In this document: one piece after another, positions 15,005 through 22,397 of the stretch
How the letters are laid out: each line of letters starts with the position of its first letter
How positions within the stretch are numbered: the first letter of the stretch is position 1
NCBI GenBank assembly: GCA_037131065.1
Contig: JBAXRT010000019.1
Span: forward strand, 1-30,883
From: JBAXRT01 sp037131065
GTDB lineage: Bacteria > Bacteroidota > Bacteroidia > Bacteroidales > FEN-979
DNA: 30,883 nucleotides
Reading direction: 5' to 3'
Notes under the pieces: generated by a model
What the model saw: only the letters and a program-made list of their open reading frames with translations
Told to the model about the DNA's origin: nothing
The model's database searches: none
Translations under genes and position numbers: made by a program

Positions 15005-16304
15005 AGGCCCCCTCCTCCTTTCCGTGCAGGATTTTCTTCAGTTCAAAGACCAGCAGGCTGATCTCGGATCGTTTAATGAAGAGGTCCGAAAAGGAAAGTT
15101 TTGCAATCCCCGAAAAAACTATGAACTGGTAGATGGTTGCGACCGTGTATGATATCGTAGAGGTAATCCCGGCTCCGATAATTCCATAGCGAGGGATGAG
15201 GAGAAACCCGGCACCGATCGTAACGATAAGCCCAATGGCTGAAGAGATGGTATTGTGATAGGGCTTGTTAACCCCTGAAAAGAACTGGCTCAAGATGATT
15301 GAAATGCTGAGGGTTACAATACCAATACCGAGTGTGGCTATAACGACCTTGATCTCTGAAAATTCAGATCCGAAGACCAGCTGAAAAAAATAGGCTGGTA
15401 TCATGAGGAGGAAGATAAGGATCAGAAGGGTAATGATCCACGATATCTTCAGAAGCGTAAGGCTGAGCCGGACAGCATAGCCCTGATCCATCTCGTTGGA
15501 TAGCCTTGTAAGCTGGACCATCCCAATGCTTCTTGGGATCAGCCATAATCCTTCTGATAACTGAACCCCAACAGTGAAGACACCCAGTGTTACACGTCCG
15601 AGAAAGAAATCGACAATATAATAACTAAGCCTGTAGTTAAGTTGCTGAAAAATGTTTGCAAACTGCACATAGGTCCCGAAACGTAGCACTTCGCGGCAAA
15701 TTTCCTTCATTCCCGAGAGGGGAACTTTTTTTACCAGTGGCAGCAGGGCAATGAAACTGACTACGAGAACGACCAGGAACGAGATCATAATTGACCAGTA
15801 ATAGCTCATAACCCCTGCTTCTTCCCTGAAAAAGAGAAAATAGGCCAGAAGAATAAACAGCAAGCAGACCTGGAGCAGAGAGAGAATGTTGAAGAGCCGT
15901 ATTTTTTCCTTCCCCAGCAAAAACATTGAATTAGCAGAAAAGAGCGACATGATCAATCCCAGAAAAAGTACCTCGCTGAAATATCCCGATGGAATAACTT
16001 CCAGCCGGTGGGAGATCAGTCTCATGATATGGAGCAGGTAAGTAGCCCCCAGGGTCAGAATAAAGCTCCAGATATAAGCCGGGATCAGCAATTTATATAT
16101 TCCGGTGCGCGGTGTCATGTAGACGATGGCACTGCCGCCAAAAAAATTGGTGAACAGCTGCACAATTGTAACGGCAAGAATGATCAGGCTGATTGTTCCA
16201 AGGTTGGCGGCTCCCATATAGCGTGCCACCAAAATCCAGATGATCAATGTCAGAACTGCACTGACCAGCCGGGTCCCGATGGTTCCGATGATCTTCTTAA
16301 ACAT
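14991..16304 (-). CDS. Wzx-like polysaccharide flippase (MOP superfamily)
   Basis: A 437-residue integral membrane protein with about twelve to fourteen hydrophobic helices spread over the whole length, as in oligosaccharide flippases. Features include the opening IGTRLVSAVLTLIIWILVAR, an amphipathic FGTYVQFANIFQQLNYRLSYY segment near the middle, and a C-terminal half with LGIGIVTLSISIILSQFFSG. It is expected to move lipid-linked glycan units across the inner membrane. It starts three bases after the formyltransferase-like gene, which follows a GT4 gene, so the three form a small glycan-assembly unit. The glycan is unknown, and no Wzy polymerase or ligase is in the window. Confidence 0.85.
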   Translation of the reverse strand: MFKKIIGTIGTRLVSAVLTLIIWILVARYMGAANLGTISLIILAVTIVQLFTNFFGGSAIVYMTPRTGIYKLLIPAYIWSFILTLGATYLLHIMRLISHRLEVIPSGYFSEVLFLGLIMSLFSANSMFLLGKEKIRLFNILSLLQVCLLFILLAYFLFFREEAGVMSYYWSIMISFLVVLVVSFIALLPLVKKVPLSGMKEICREVLRFGTYVQFANIFQQLNYRLSYYIVDFFLGRVTLGVFTVGVQLSEGLWLIPRSIGMVQLTRLSNEMDQGYAVRLSLTLLKISWIITLLILIFLLMIPAYFFQLVFGSEFSEIKVVIATLGIGIVTLSISIILSQFFSGVNKPYHNTISSAIGLIVTIGAGFLLIPRYGIIGAGITSTISYTVATIYQFIVFSGIAKLSFSDLFIKRSEISLLVFELKKILHGKEEGASTLP

Positions 16305-16307
16305 GCG

Positions 16308-18014
16308 TCAGATGGGTATGCGGACTTTATTTCGCAAACGGTGAATAAAAAAGAACCAGTTAAAGTGAAACCGTTTCCCATCTATGAGGGTATATTCTCC
16401 GACAGATGACAGGGTGTGTAATCCCCTTGAGTGTTTGGTCCCCTTTACCGGATCAACGAAGTGAACAGGGATTTCTTCAAACTCATCCGGAGTAAGTTTC
16501 ACTACCTTGTTAACTGCAACCCTTCCACCGTATGTGTGCGAGCAGTCCTGTGAAGGGCGGTAAAGATGACCGTCATAAACGAATGGAGTACCGGCAGGAC
16601 GAGCGGATCTGACATCCATTTTGACAGGGTTATTTTTATGAGGCTCGTACCTGCCAAGCAGAATATCGGAATGATAGATATAGAGATGTGACCTTGAAAA
16701 CTCCTTGGAAGTAAAGAAAAGCCACCACATGTTGTTGTAGAAAATCAGCGTCGGATCTATGGCATCCACGTTTTCAAGAAGTACCTGATCCTCGATGAAG
16801 GCCTCTTCAGAGTAATTTCTCTTGTAGAGGCCAATGTTCCCATCCTGGTAAGATTCCGGAAGGCAATAGATCACCTTCTGGTGTTCAATGATATATGGAT
16901 ATGAGAGGTGCTTCTTCCCTTCAATGATCCTGATGGGGGCTGAGAAGCTGTTCCTGGGCGGATCCCATATGATCTCGGAAATAGTAGCCCGGCATTTAGA
17001 ATAGTTGTAGTCTTCGACCAGGATATGGACCTTATTCTCCTCTATAAAACCTGACGGATCAGCCAGGTAATTGCTTTTTTCGTAAATCCTTAGCCAGATG
17101 ATATCTTCCGGCTTGAGTGTGACATGATTCAGGGCAATCTCATGGATCGGGTATTTAACAAGCCCGACATTCCAGGCTTCCGGGCGGAAAAGGTCCCAGT
17201 AGTGATAGATCAGTTTATTCCACAGAAGCCGCCATAAAAAAACAAGCATCTTCGCGTTCCCCGGAATCCTGTAGACAGGGGCATAGGATTCCTCGGTTGT
17301 TTCCGGTATGGTTCCCTTGCGGATGATCTCATCAGCAACCAGTGCCGGCCAGGAGGATGATACCGACAGCATTTGATTCAGGTTGTGGGTATAGGACTGT
17401 TTAAGGGTCCTCAGGTAGGCTTTTTTTAGGATGATTCCGTTATCGAGTCTATCAGTAAGGCGCTGAAGAATGGCCCCTGTTATAGTATCCCTGAAATAGA
17501 TCTCCCAGAAACAGGGAGGGCCGCCCCTGTATTTCCGCTCATCGTCGTGATGAAAAGACCAGACGCCATATTTGGCAGAATCAAGGATCTCTCCTCGGAT
17601 TATATTGAACCCGAACCGTAAAATAAAATCCAGGTTATTTGACCGGATGATTTCAATATCGGAGTGTTTGAAGAATTCCGAATAGCCTTTTTTTTCGACT
17701 CTGCATTTCAGAATGTGCGCGGCCGACATTTCAGGATGAAGATCTACCAGCCGTTTCTCGGATGGTTTAAAGAAAAACCGATCGAAAATATGGAAAAGCA
17801 AATGGCTGCCGAAGTACTTCCGGAAACGGTTCCTTCTTTCGGCATCATCAGGGGAACGATCATCCATGATGAGCATGACGAGCTGGTGGCCACTTCCCAG
17901 TAATTTCCGGATCGCTTCAATCTGCCAGTGCTGAAATTTCGTACTGCTGCAGAGGATTCCAAAGCGCAGGAAAGAGGTTTTTTCTGAAGGGGTCTCTGGT
18001 TTCATGTCCATCAT
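16308..18014 (-). CDS. Formyltransferase-like domain fused to a beta-propeller glycan-enzyme-like domain
   Basis: A 568-residue predicted cytoplasmic protein. The N-terminal part (about residues 15-230) resembles the formyl-transferase fold of Fmt and ArnA. The stretch ILRFGFNIIRGEILDSAKYG leads to SFHHDDERKYRGGPPCFWEI (153-172) and LTDRLDNGIIL (187-197). The catalytic His (H155) and Asp (D191) are conserved, but the usual catalytic Asn two residues before the His is Ser (S153). The C-terminal part (about 300-560) has repeated short blades such as VDAIDPTLIFYNNMWWLFFT and YPYIIEHQKVIYCLPES, resembling five-bladed GH43-like propellers of the GINT1-N kind. It lies between GT4 and flippase genes (gaps 15 and 3 bases). 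It may modify an amino sugar, or the first domain may only bind. Substrate is unknown. Confidence 0.65.
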   Translation of the reverse strand: MMDMKPETPSEKTSFLRFGILCSSTKFQHWQIEAIRKLLGSGHQLVMLIMDDRSPDDAERRNRFRKYFGSHLLFHIFDRFFFKPSEKRLVDLHPEMSAAHILKCRVEKKGYSEFFKHSDIEIIRSNNLDFILRFGFNIIRGEILDSAKYGVWSFHHDDERKYRGGPPCFWEIYFRDTITGAILQRLTDRLDNGIILKKAYLRTLKQSYTHNLNQMLSVSSSWPALVADEIIRKGTIPETTEESYAPVYRIPGNAKMLVFLWRLLWNKLIYHYWDLFRPEAWNVGLVKYPIHEIALNHVTLKPEDIIWLRIYEKSNYLADPSGFIEENKVHILVEDYNYSKCRATISEIIWDPPRNSFSAPIRIIEGKKHLSYPYIIEHQKVIYCLPESYQDGNIGLYKRNYSEEAFIEDQVLLENVDAIDPTLIFYNNMWWLFFTSKEFSRSHLYIYHSDILLGRYEPHKNNPVKMDVRSARPAGTPFVYDGHLYRPSQDCSHTYGGRVAVNKVVKLTPDEFEEIPVHFVDPVKGTKHSRGLHTLSSVGEYTLIDGKRFHFNWFFFIHRLRNKVRIPI

Positions 18015-18029
18015 AATAGGAGTGTAAAA

Positions 18030-19199
18030 CTACGAAACAAATTCCTGATAAAGTTCAAACATCGAATCCGCTACTTTTTCCTTGCTGAACTTGTCGACAA
18101 CGAACTTGCGGATCTCCTGCGGATCATATGTGGCAAACAGATCCAGCATGCCATTTATCGCAGCGGCAAGTTCTTCTTCGTTGCCGGGATCCACACATAT
18201 TCCGTTGCCAGCATTGAGTATCTCCGGGATGATGCCAACACTGGTCGCTACTACGGGCAGACCACACGACATGGCTTCCACCACAACCGTACCAAAGGTC
18301 TCATACCGGCTCGACAACACGAGAAAATCTGCAGACCGGTAAGAATCCAAAAGATCGTTACCCTGTTTCAACCCATGAAAAATGACGGTCTGTTCATCCA
18401 GTCCCAGTTCACCGGCATATCTCATCATCTTTTCGAAGTCAGGTCCCACTCCGATCATGTGGCATTCAAAATCGTTCCTTTTTAAAGAGAGGGTCCTGAC
18501 CGATCGAAGAAAACCCGAAATATTCTTGGATTTATCCTCAAAACAGGAGACATGGATCATCCTCTTCTTCCGGTGAGATCGTTTTTGACCGGATGGAGTA
18601 AAGATCCCGGTTTCCACTACATTGGGGATATTGATATATCTCGAGTTCCTGAGTTTTTCCTTTAGCATTGACCTCTGCAATAATTCTGAAACCGTAATGA
18701 TGGCACAGGCTTTTTTAACGACAAAACGTGTAACCAGCTTCCTGAGGAAGCCCTGGTAGGTATTATTCTCCGGAAAGTAGCGTGACCAGTGTTCGGAGAC
18801 CATGAAAGGTTTCTTCCACTGCCGGCTTACCCAGTATGCAACGACCGCAGTGCGGGTAAGGATATGAGCATGTACAACATCGGGATCGAAGGCCCGGATG
18901 CTCTTCAATGCCCTGAAATTTGCCCGGTAAAATCGGTAAAGCTTCACCAATCCGCCAAACCAGCCTGATTTGCCACCGGGCACGCGGTAATAGACTGTGA
19001 GCACCCGGACTTCATTCTCTTCGGAAAACTCAACCTCATATTTATTGGGGCAATGGGGTTCAGGATGGACATAGATGACAGCAACATCGCAGAGGCGGGC
19101 AAGACCCTCGGCCTGTTTCCTGATGAAAAGGCCTGGCATCGGATCATTCCTGTTAGGATACCACCTTGGCAGGAAAAGAATTTTGAGTCTTGACGGCAT
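18030..19199 (-). CDS. GT4-family glycosyltransferase
   Basis: A 389-residue retaining GT-B glycosyltransferase from the ATG at 19199, where the first beta strand LKILFLPRWYP begins; a TTG ten codons upstream is less likely. The N-terminal domain has DVVHAHILTRTAVVAYW and VSEHWSRYFP. The C-terminal nucleotide-sugar-binding domain has FHGLKQG and the EX7E motif in SSRYETFGTVVVEAMSCG (Glu at about 300 and 308). GT4 enzymes transfer sugars from NDP-sugars to growing glycans at the cytoplasmic membrane face. Donor and acceptor are not readable. It leads the glycan trio with the formyltransferase-like gene and the flippase. It follows the NR kinase gene by about 32 bases, so it may be co-transcribed with pnuC. 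Confidence 0.88.
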   Translation of the reverse strand: MPSRLKILFLPRWYPNRNDPMPGLFIRKQAEGLARLCDVAVIYVHPEPHCPNKYEVEFSEENEVRVLTVYYRVPGGKSGWFGGLVKLYRFYRANFRALKSIRAFDPDVVHAHILTRTAVVAYWVSRQWKKPFMVSEHWSRYFPENNTYQGFLRKLVTRFVVKKACAIITVSELLQRSMLKEKLRNSRYINIPNVVETGIFTPSGQKRSHRKKRMIHVSCFEDKSKNISGFLRSVRTLSLKRNDFECHMIGVGPDFEKMMRYAGELGLDEQTVIFHGLKQGNDLLDSYRSADFLVLSSRYETFGTVVVEAMSCGLPVVATSVGIIPEILNAGNGICVDPGNEEELAAAINGMLDLFATYDPQEIRKFVVDKFSKEKVADSMFELYQEFVS

Positions 19200-19231
19200 T
19201 AATCTGTAAAGAACCTGATGAGCATCCAAAG

Positions 19232-19774
19232 TTAATAATAAAACCGGAAAAATGTCTCAATGGCTGAAATGGCATTGGCGAGACGTACCGGGCCTTCACC
19301 CCTGATGATGGAAAAAGGGAAACTCCTGGATATTAACTCCTTATGGTATAATTCAAAAAGAAATTTTCTCTTTTCCGGATGCTCTCTTAATGGATCCGGT
19401 ACCCAAGGAAGATCGATGTCGCAAAGGAGGTAGAGGTCGTAAGTGTGCGTAATGATTGTACTAAGGATCCATGGGTCACAGCGATTGAATTTCACTTCAC
19501 TCCATATCTTGGTTACAATGAGTTCCGTATCGCAGAAAAGAATGGGACCAGCTTTTTTCAGGTATTCCTCCTCTTCCCTGACTTGCCCCCGGGCAATCTT
19601 TACGATGTCTGATTCATTATAGGGATGACCAAGTTTATTCAGATAATCCCTTGAAAATTCCGGGACCCAGGAAGCGTTGTAATGGCCGGCCAGTTGTTCG
19701 GCCAAAACGGATTTGCCAGTCGACTCGGGACCGGTGACCGCTATCCTGATTATTTTATGAGTTTTATTCTCCAT
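19232..19774 (-). CDS. NadR-type ribosylnicotinamide kinase-like ATPase
   Basis: A 180-residue cytoplasmic P-loop kinase. Walker A is GPESTGKS (15-22). The conserved EFSRDYL (39-45) and the Walker-B-like FCDTEL (about 79-84) match the kinase domain of NadR, which phosphorylates nicotinamide riboside to NMN. The adenylyltransferase and DNA-binding domains of full NadR are absent. Its ATG lies 25 bases inside the pnuC gene, and pairing with PnuC strongly supports riboside salvage: transport followed by trapping as NMN. A riboside kinase role is inferred from domain and neighbour. Confidence 0.82.
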   Translation of the reverse strand: MENKTHKIIRIAVTGPESTGKSVLAEQLAGHYNASWVPEFSRDYLNKLGHPYNESDIVKIARGQVREEEEYLKKAGPILFCDTELIVTKIWSEVKFNRCDPWILSTIITHTYDLYLLCDIDLPWVPDPLREHPEKRKFLFELYHKELISRSFPFSIIRGEGPVRLANAISAIETFFRFYY

Positions 19775-20346
19775 TCAAGGAAACCAAGTGCGGCGATGAT
19801 AGTAAAAATAAAGAACTGAAAGCTGCTGAAATAGAGTTTTTCGCTGGCAAATATTCCGATAGATATGACATCGCCGGCAATCCAAAGGATCCAGTGTTCA
19901 ATCTTCTTGAATGCAAGCAGGAGCATGGCAATGATGTAGATCGCCGTTGTAACGGCATCAAGGGTGGGTAATGTGCTGTCTGTATAACTCACAAGAATTA
20001 TTCTGAGGATAACAAAAAGAACAAAGATGATCAGGGTGTAGAGCAAATACATTTTCCATGAGAGGCTCGTGATCCGTATCGGTTTATCATCCTTATCCCT
20101 GGCTGACCATGAGTACCATCCATAGATGCTCATGAAGGCGTAGAAAATATTGATCCCTGCATACGCATATAGTTTAGAGGCGTAACAGATATAAACGTAA
20201 ATGGCCACATTGATGATGCCAAAAGGGTAAACCAGGATATTCTCCTTTTTCATGTTCCATACACTCAGCAACCCAAAAAAAACTGCAATCAGTTCTACCA
20301 GGGTTGTCCGGATGGGACCCATATTTATGGCTGTACTAAAATCCAT
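19750..20346 (-). CDS. pnuC: Nicotinamide riboside/mononucleotide transporter PnuC
   Basis: A 198-residue inner-membrane transporter with about seven hydrophobic segments. Family features include YGWYSWSARDK (about residues 74-84) and, near the end, HWILWIAGDVISIGIF, with the Trp and Asp residues typical of the substrate pore. The downstream NadR-like kinase, overlapping by 25 bases, favours nicotinamide riboside as substrate over thiamine (PnuT). No TPP riboswitch-sized leader is present: the promoter box is only a few bases from the ATG. Length and topology are normal. Confidence 0.88.
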   Translation of the reverse strand: MDFSTAINMGPIRTTLVELIAVFFGLLSVWNMKKENILVYPFGIINVAIYVYICYASKLYAYAGINIFYAFMSIYGWYSWSARDKDDKPIRITSLSWKMYLLYTLIIFVLFVILRIILVSYTDSTLPTLDAVTTAIYIIAMLLLAFKKIEHWILWIAGDVISIGIFASEKLYFSSFQFFIFTIIAALGFLEWRIKLIK

Positions 20347-20350
20347 GGGG

Positions 20351-20358
20351 CAAAGGTA
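20351..20358 (-). promoter_or_regulatory. -7 promoter element abutting the pnuC start
   Basis: The minus strand reads TACCTTTG, a perfect match, with only four bases between it and the ATG at 20346. A TTTG occurs 23 bases upstream as a possible -33 element. Transcription would be expected to start one or two bases before the ATG, giving a leaderless or nearly leaderless mRNA. Confidence 0.6.
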
Positions 20359-20440
20359 ATGTTTCCCGACAATTCATTTTTCAAACAATGAAGAAAGGCA
20401 GATGGTTAAAAAAGTAACAATTACCTGTCGTAAAAAGGAT

Positions 20441-20448
20441 TAATTTTG
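20441..20448 (+). promoter_or_regulatory. -7 promoter element for the antiporter/dedA/kup run
   Basis: TAATTTTG matches TAnnTTTG and lies 26 bases before the ATG at 20475, leaving a short leader of roughly 20 bases. The -33 position has no clean TTTG. It is divergent from the pnuC promoter in the same 128-base gap. Confidence 0.5.
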
Positions 20449-20474
20449 CTAATTACTTCCCGAATCCTCCTGAT

Positions 20475-21704
20475 ATGTTCCACCTGGTTCATCACCAACT
20501 CCCCTTCATCGTCAATCTGCTTATCTTATTACTTGCGGCCAAAATCCTGGGTGAGCTGGCCGAATGGTTCCGGCAGCCTTCCATGATCGGAGAGGTCCTT
20601 GCCGGCGTCATTCTTGGTCCGTCGCTTTTCAACATAATCCCTGGCTCTGTGGATGTCAAGGCGATTGCTGAACTTGGAATCTTCATGCTGATCCTTCTTG
20701 CCGGCATGGAAATTGAAGTAGAGGAGATCCGGAGGTCAATTACCGGGAGGAATATCTGGATTGCCCTGCTGGGATTCATCGTCCCTATGTTCAGCGGGAT
20801 CCTAATCGGGCTTGGATTCCATTTCAGCTATACCTTTACGATCTTTCTCGGATTGTGTATCGCGATCACAGCGCTTCCGGTCAGCATCCGAATCCTGATG
20901 GACCTTGGAAAACTTCAGAGTGATGTAGGGCAGCGGATCATTTCGGCAGCCATTTTCAACGACATTCTTTCCCTGCTGATTTTAGGTATTATCCTCGATT
21001 TCAATGATACATCCAAAAACCTTGCCGATCTTACCTTCTCCATTATCTTTACAATTGTTAAAGTAATTGTATTCATTGTGGTTTTGTTCCTCGCTTATAA
21101 GCTTTTCAAGCTCGCCAAGTCGAAAGTCAGTATTGTCAACCCAAAAATGAATTCCTTCCTCCATTTTCTGAGGGGGAAAGAGTCCCTTTTTGCCCTTGTT
21201 GTTCTTTTTGTTCTTGCATTTGCAAGTATATCAGAGATCCTTGGACTTCATTTTATCGTCGGGGCATTCTTCGGTGCGATCCTGATCCCACGCAGCATGT
21301 TCGCCCCCGGGGATCTTGACAGGGTTCACAAGACTACTTCGGGAATAACCATGGGATTCCTTGCCCCCATATTCTTTGCAACGATGGGCATTGCCTTTGA
21401 CATCACCTCCCTCAACAACCTTCTTTTGCTTACGGTCGTATTGATCGCCTCATTCCTGAGTAAGATCTTTGGAGGGTACTTCGGCAGCCGGCTTGCGGGT
21501 TTCGACAATCCTAAATCGATTACCATTGGCTTGGGCCTCAATGCCCGCGGGATGATGGAACTGGTCATTGCAAACATTGCGCTCCAGAAAGGATTCATCG
21601 ATATTTCGATCTTCTCGATCCTCGTCCTGATGGCCTTGCTAACCACCATCATCACGCCTATCATGTTGCGTGAGGCCTTTGCAAGGCTTGAAAAGAACAT
21701 TTAA
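20475..21704 (+). CDS. CPA2-family cation:proton antiporter
   Basis: A 409-residue inner-membrane exchanger (Na+/H+ or K+/H+) with about twelve helices. Family features are QPSMIGEVLAGVILGPSLF near the start, ELGIFMLILLAGMEIE, ALPVSIRILMDLG in the core, and GLGLNARGMMELVIANIAL near the end. It has no C-terminal RCK/TrkA-N regulatory domain, unlike full KefB/KefC proteins. The DedA gene starts 39 bases later and kup follows that, suggesting a shared role in ion and proton balance. The transported cation cannot be read from the sequence. Confidence 0.88.
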   Translation: MFHLVHHQLPFIVNLLILLLAAKILGELAEWFRQPSMIGEVLAGVILGPSLFNIIPGSVDVKAIAELGIFMLILLAGMEIEVEEIRRSITGRNIWIALLGFIVPMFSGILIGLGFHFSYTFTIFLGLCIAITALPVSIRILMDLGKLQSDVGQRIISAAIFNDILSLLILGIILDFNDTSKNLADLTFSIIFTIVKVIVFIVVLFLAYKLFKLAKSKVSIVNPKMNSFLHFLRGKESLFALVVLFVLAFASISEILGLHFIVGAFFGAILIPRSMFAPGDLDRVHKTTSGITMGFLAPIFFATMGIAFDITSLNNLLLLTVVLIASFLSKIFGGYFGSRLAGFDNPKSITIGLGLNARGMMELVIANIALQKGFIDISIFSILVLMALLTTIITPIMLREAFARLEKNI

Positions 21705-21713
21705 CAAAAACGT

Positions 21714-21721
21714 TACCTTTG
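21714..21721 (+). promoter_or_regulatory. -7 promoter element for dedA and kup
   Basis: TACCTTTG matches TAnnTTTG and lies 22 bases before the dedA ATG at 21744. A TTG lies 23 bases upstream of it, inside the end of the antiporter gene. It suggests dedA-kup can be expressed separately from the antiporter. Confidence 0.5.
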
Positions 21722-21743
21722 ATCGCTTTAACCATAAATAGCT

Positions 21744-22394
21744 ATGATCGACTTTCTGAAAGATTTTATTGATATTGTACTTAACATCGATGTCGCACTT
21801 ATAAATTGGGTACATGAATACAAAATGTGGACATATATTCTCCTGTTCATCATCATTTTCATGGAAACCGGTTTTGTGGTCACACCATTTCTACCGGGGG
21901 ATTCGTTACTGTTTGCTGCCGGAGCCATTGCTGCCAACCCTCAAGAACCGATCGGCCTTCTTCCGTTAATTTTGATCTTAATCAGCGCTGCTTTCCTAGG
22001 AGATACTGCCAATTATTTCATTGGCAAATTTTTTGGGAAAGCTGTATATGAAAAAAATTACCGTTTGATTAAAAGAAAGTACCTCGACCAGACGCATGCT
22101 TTTTATGAAAAACATGGTGGGAAGACGATCATTATAGCCCGGTTCGTTCCGATTATTCGGACTTTTGCCCCTTTCGTTGCCGGAGTTGGGACAATGCAGT
22201 ATTCACGTTTCCTTTCATTTAACATTATTGGCGGGATATTATGGGTAGTTTCTTTTTCCCTGGCTGGATATTTTTTCGGAAACTTACCTGTAGTGAGACA
22301 AAATTTTTCCTTTGTTATTATAGCCATCATCATCATTTCCGTGCTTCCAGTAGTATATGGTATTTTAAAAAATCGTTTGGCAAAAAAGAGATAG
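21744..22394 (+). CDS. DedA/VTT-family membrane protein
   Basis: A 216-residue inner-membrane protein. The DedA core is clear: ETGFVVTPFLPGDSLLFAAG (about residues 33-52) and the second half-hairpin RFVPIIRTFAPFVAGVGTM (about 132-150), with the conserved acidic and arginine residues. Members of this family act as lipid-carrier (undecaprenyl phosphate or phosphatidylethanolamine) flippases, and loss disturbs proton motive force and cell division in other bacteria. The gene lies 39 bases after the antiporter gene and three bases before kup. Substrate is not decidable from the sequence. Confidence 0.9.
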   Translation: MIDFLKDFIDIVLNIDVALINWVHEYKMWTYILLFIIIFMETGFVVTPFLPGDSLLFAAGAIAANPQEPIGLLPLILILISAAFLGDTANYFIGKFFGKAVYEKNYRLIKRKYLDQTHAFYEKHGGKTIIIARFVPIIRTFAPFVAGVGTMQYSRFLSFNIIGGILWVVSFSLAGYFFGNLPVVRQNFSFVIIAIIIISVLPVVYGILKNRLAKKR

Positions 22395-22397
22395 GGC

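Noticed and set aside
19750..20346. Thiamine transporter PnuT with a TPP riboswitch
   Set aside because: The neighbour is a NadR-type kinase rather than a thiamine enzyme, and the promoter is only a few bases from the ATG, leaving no room for a riboswitch.
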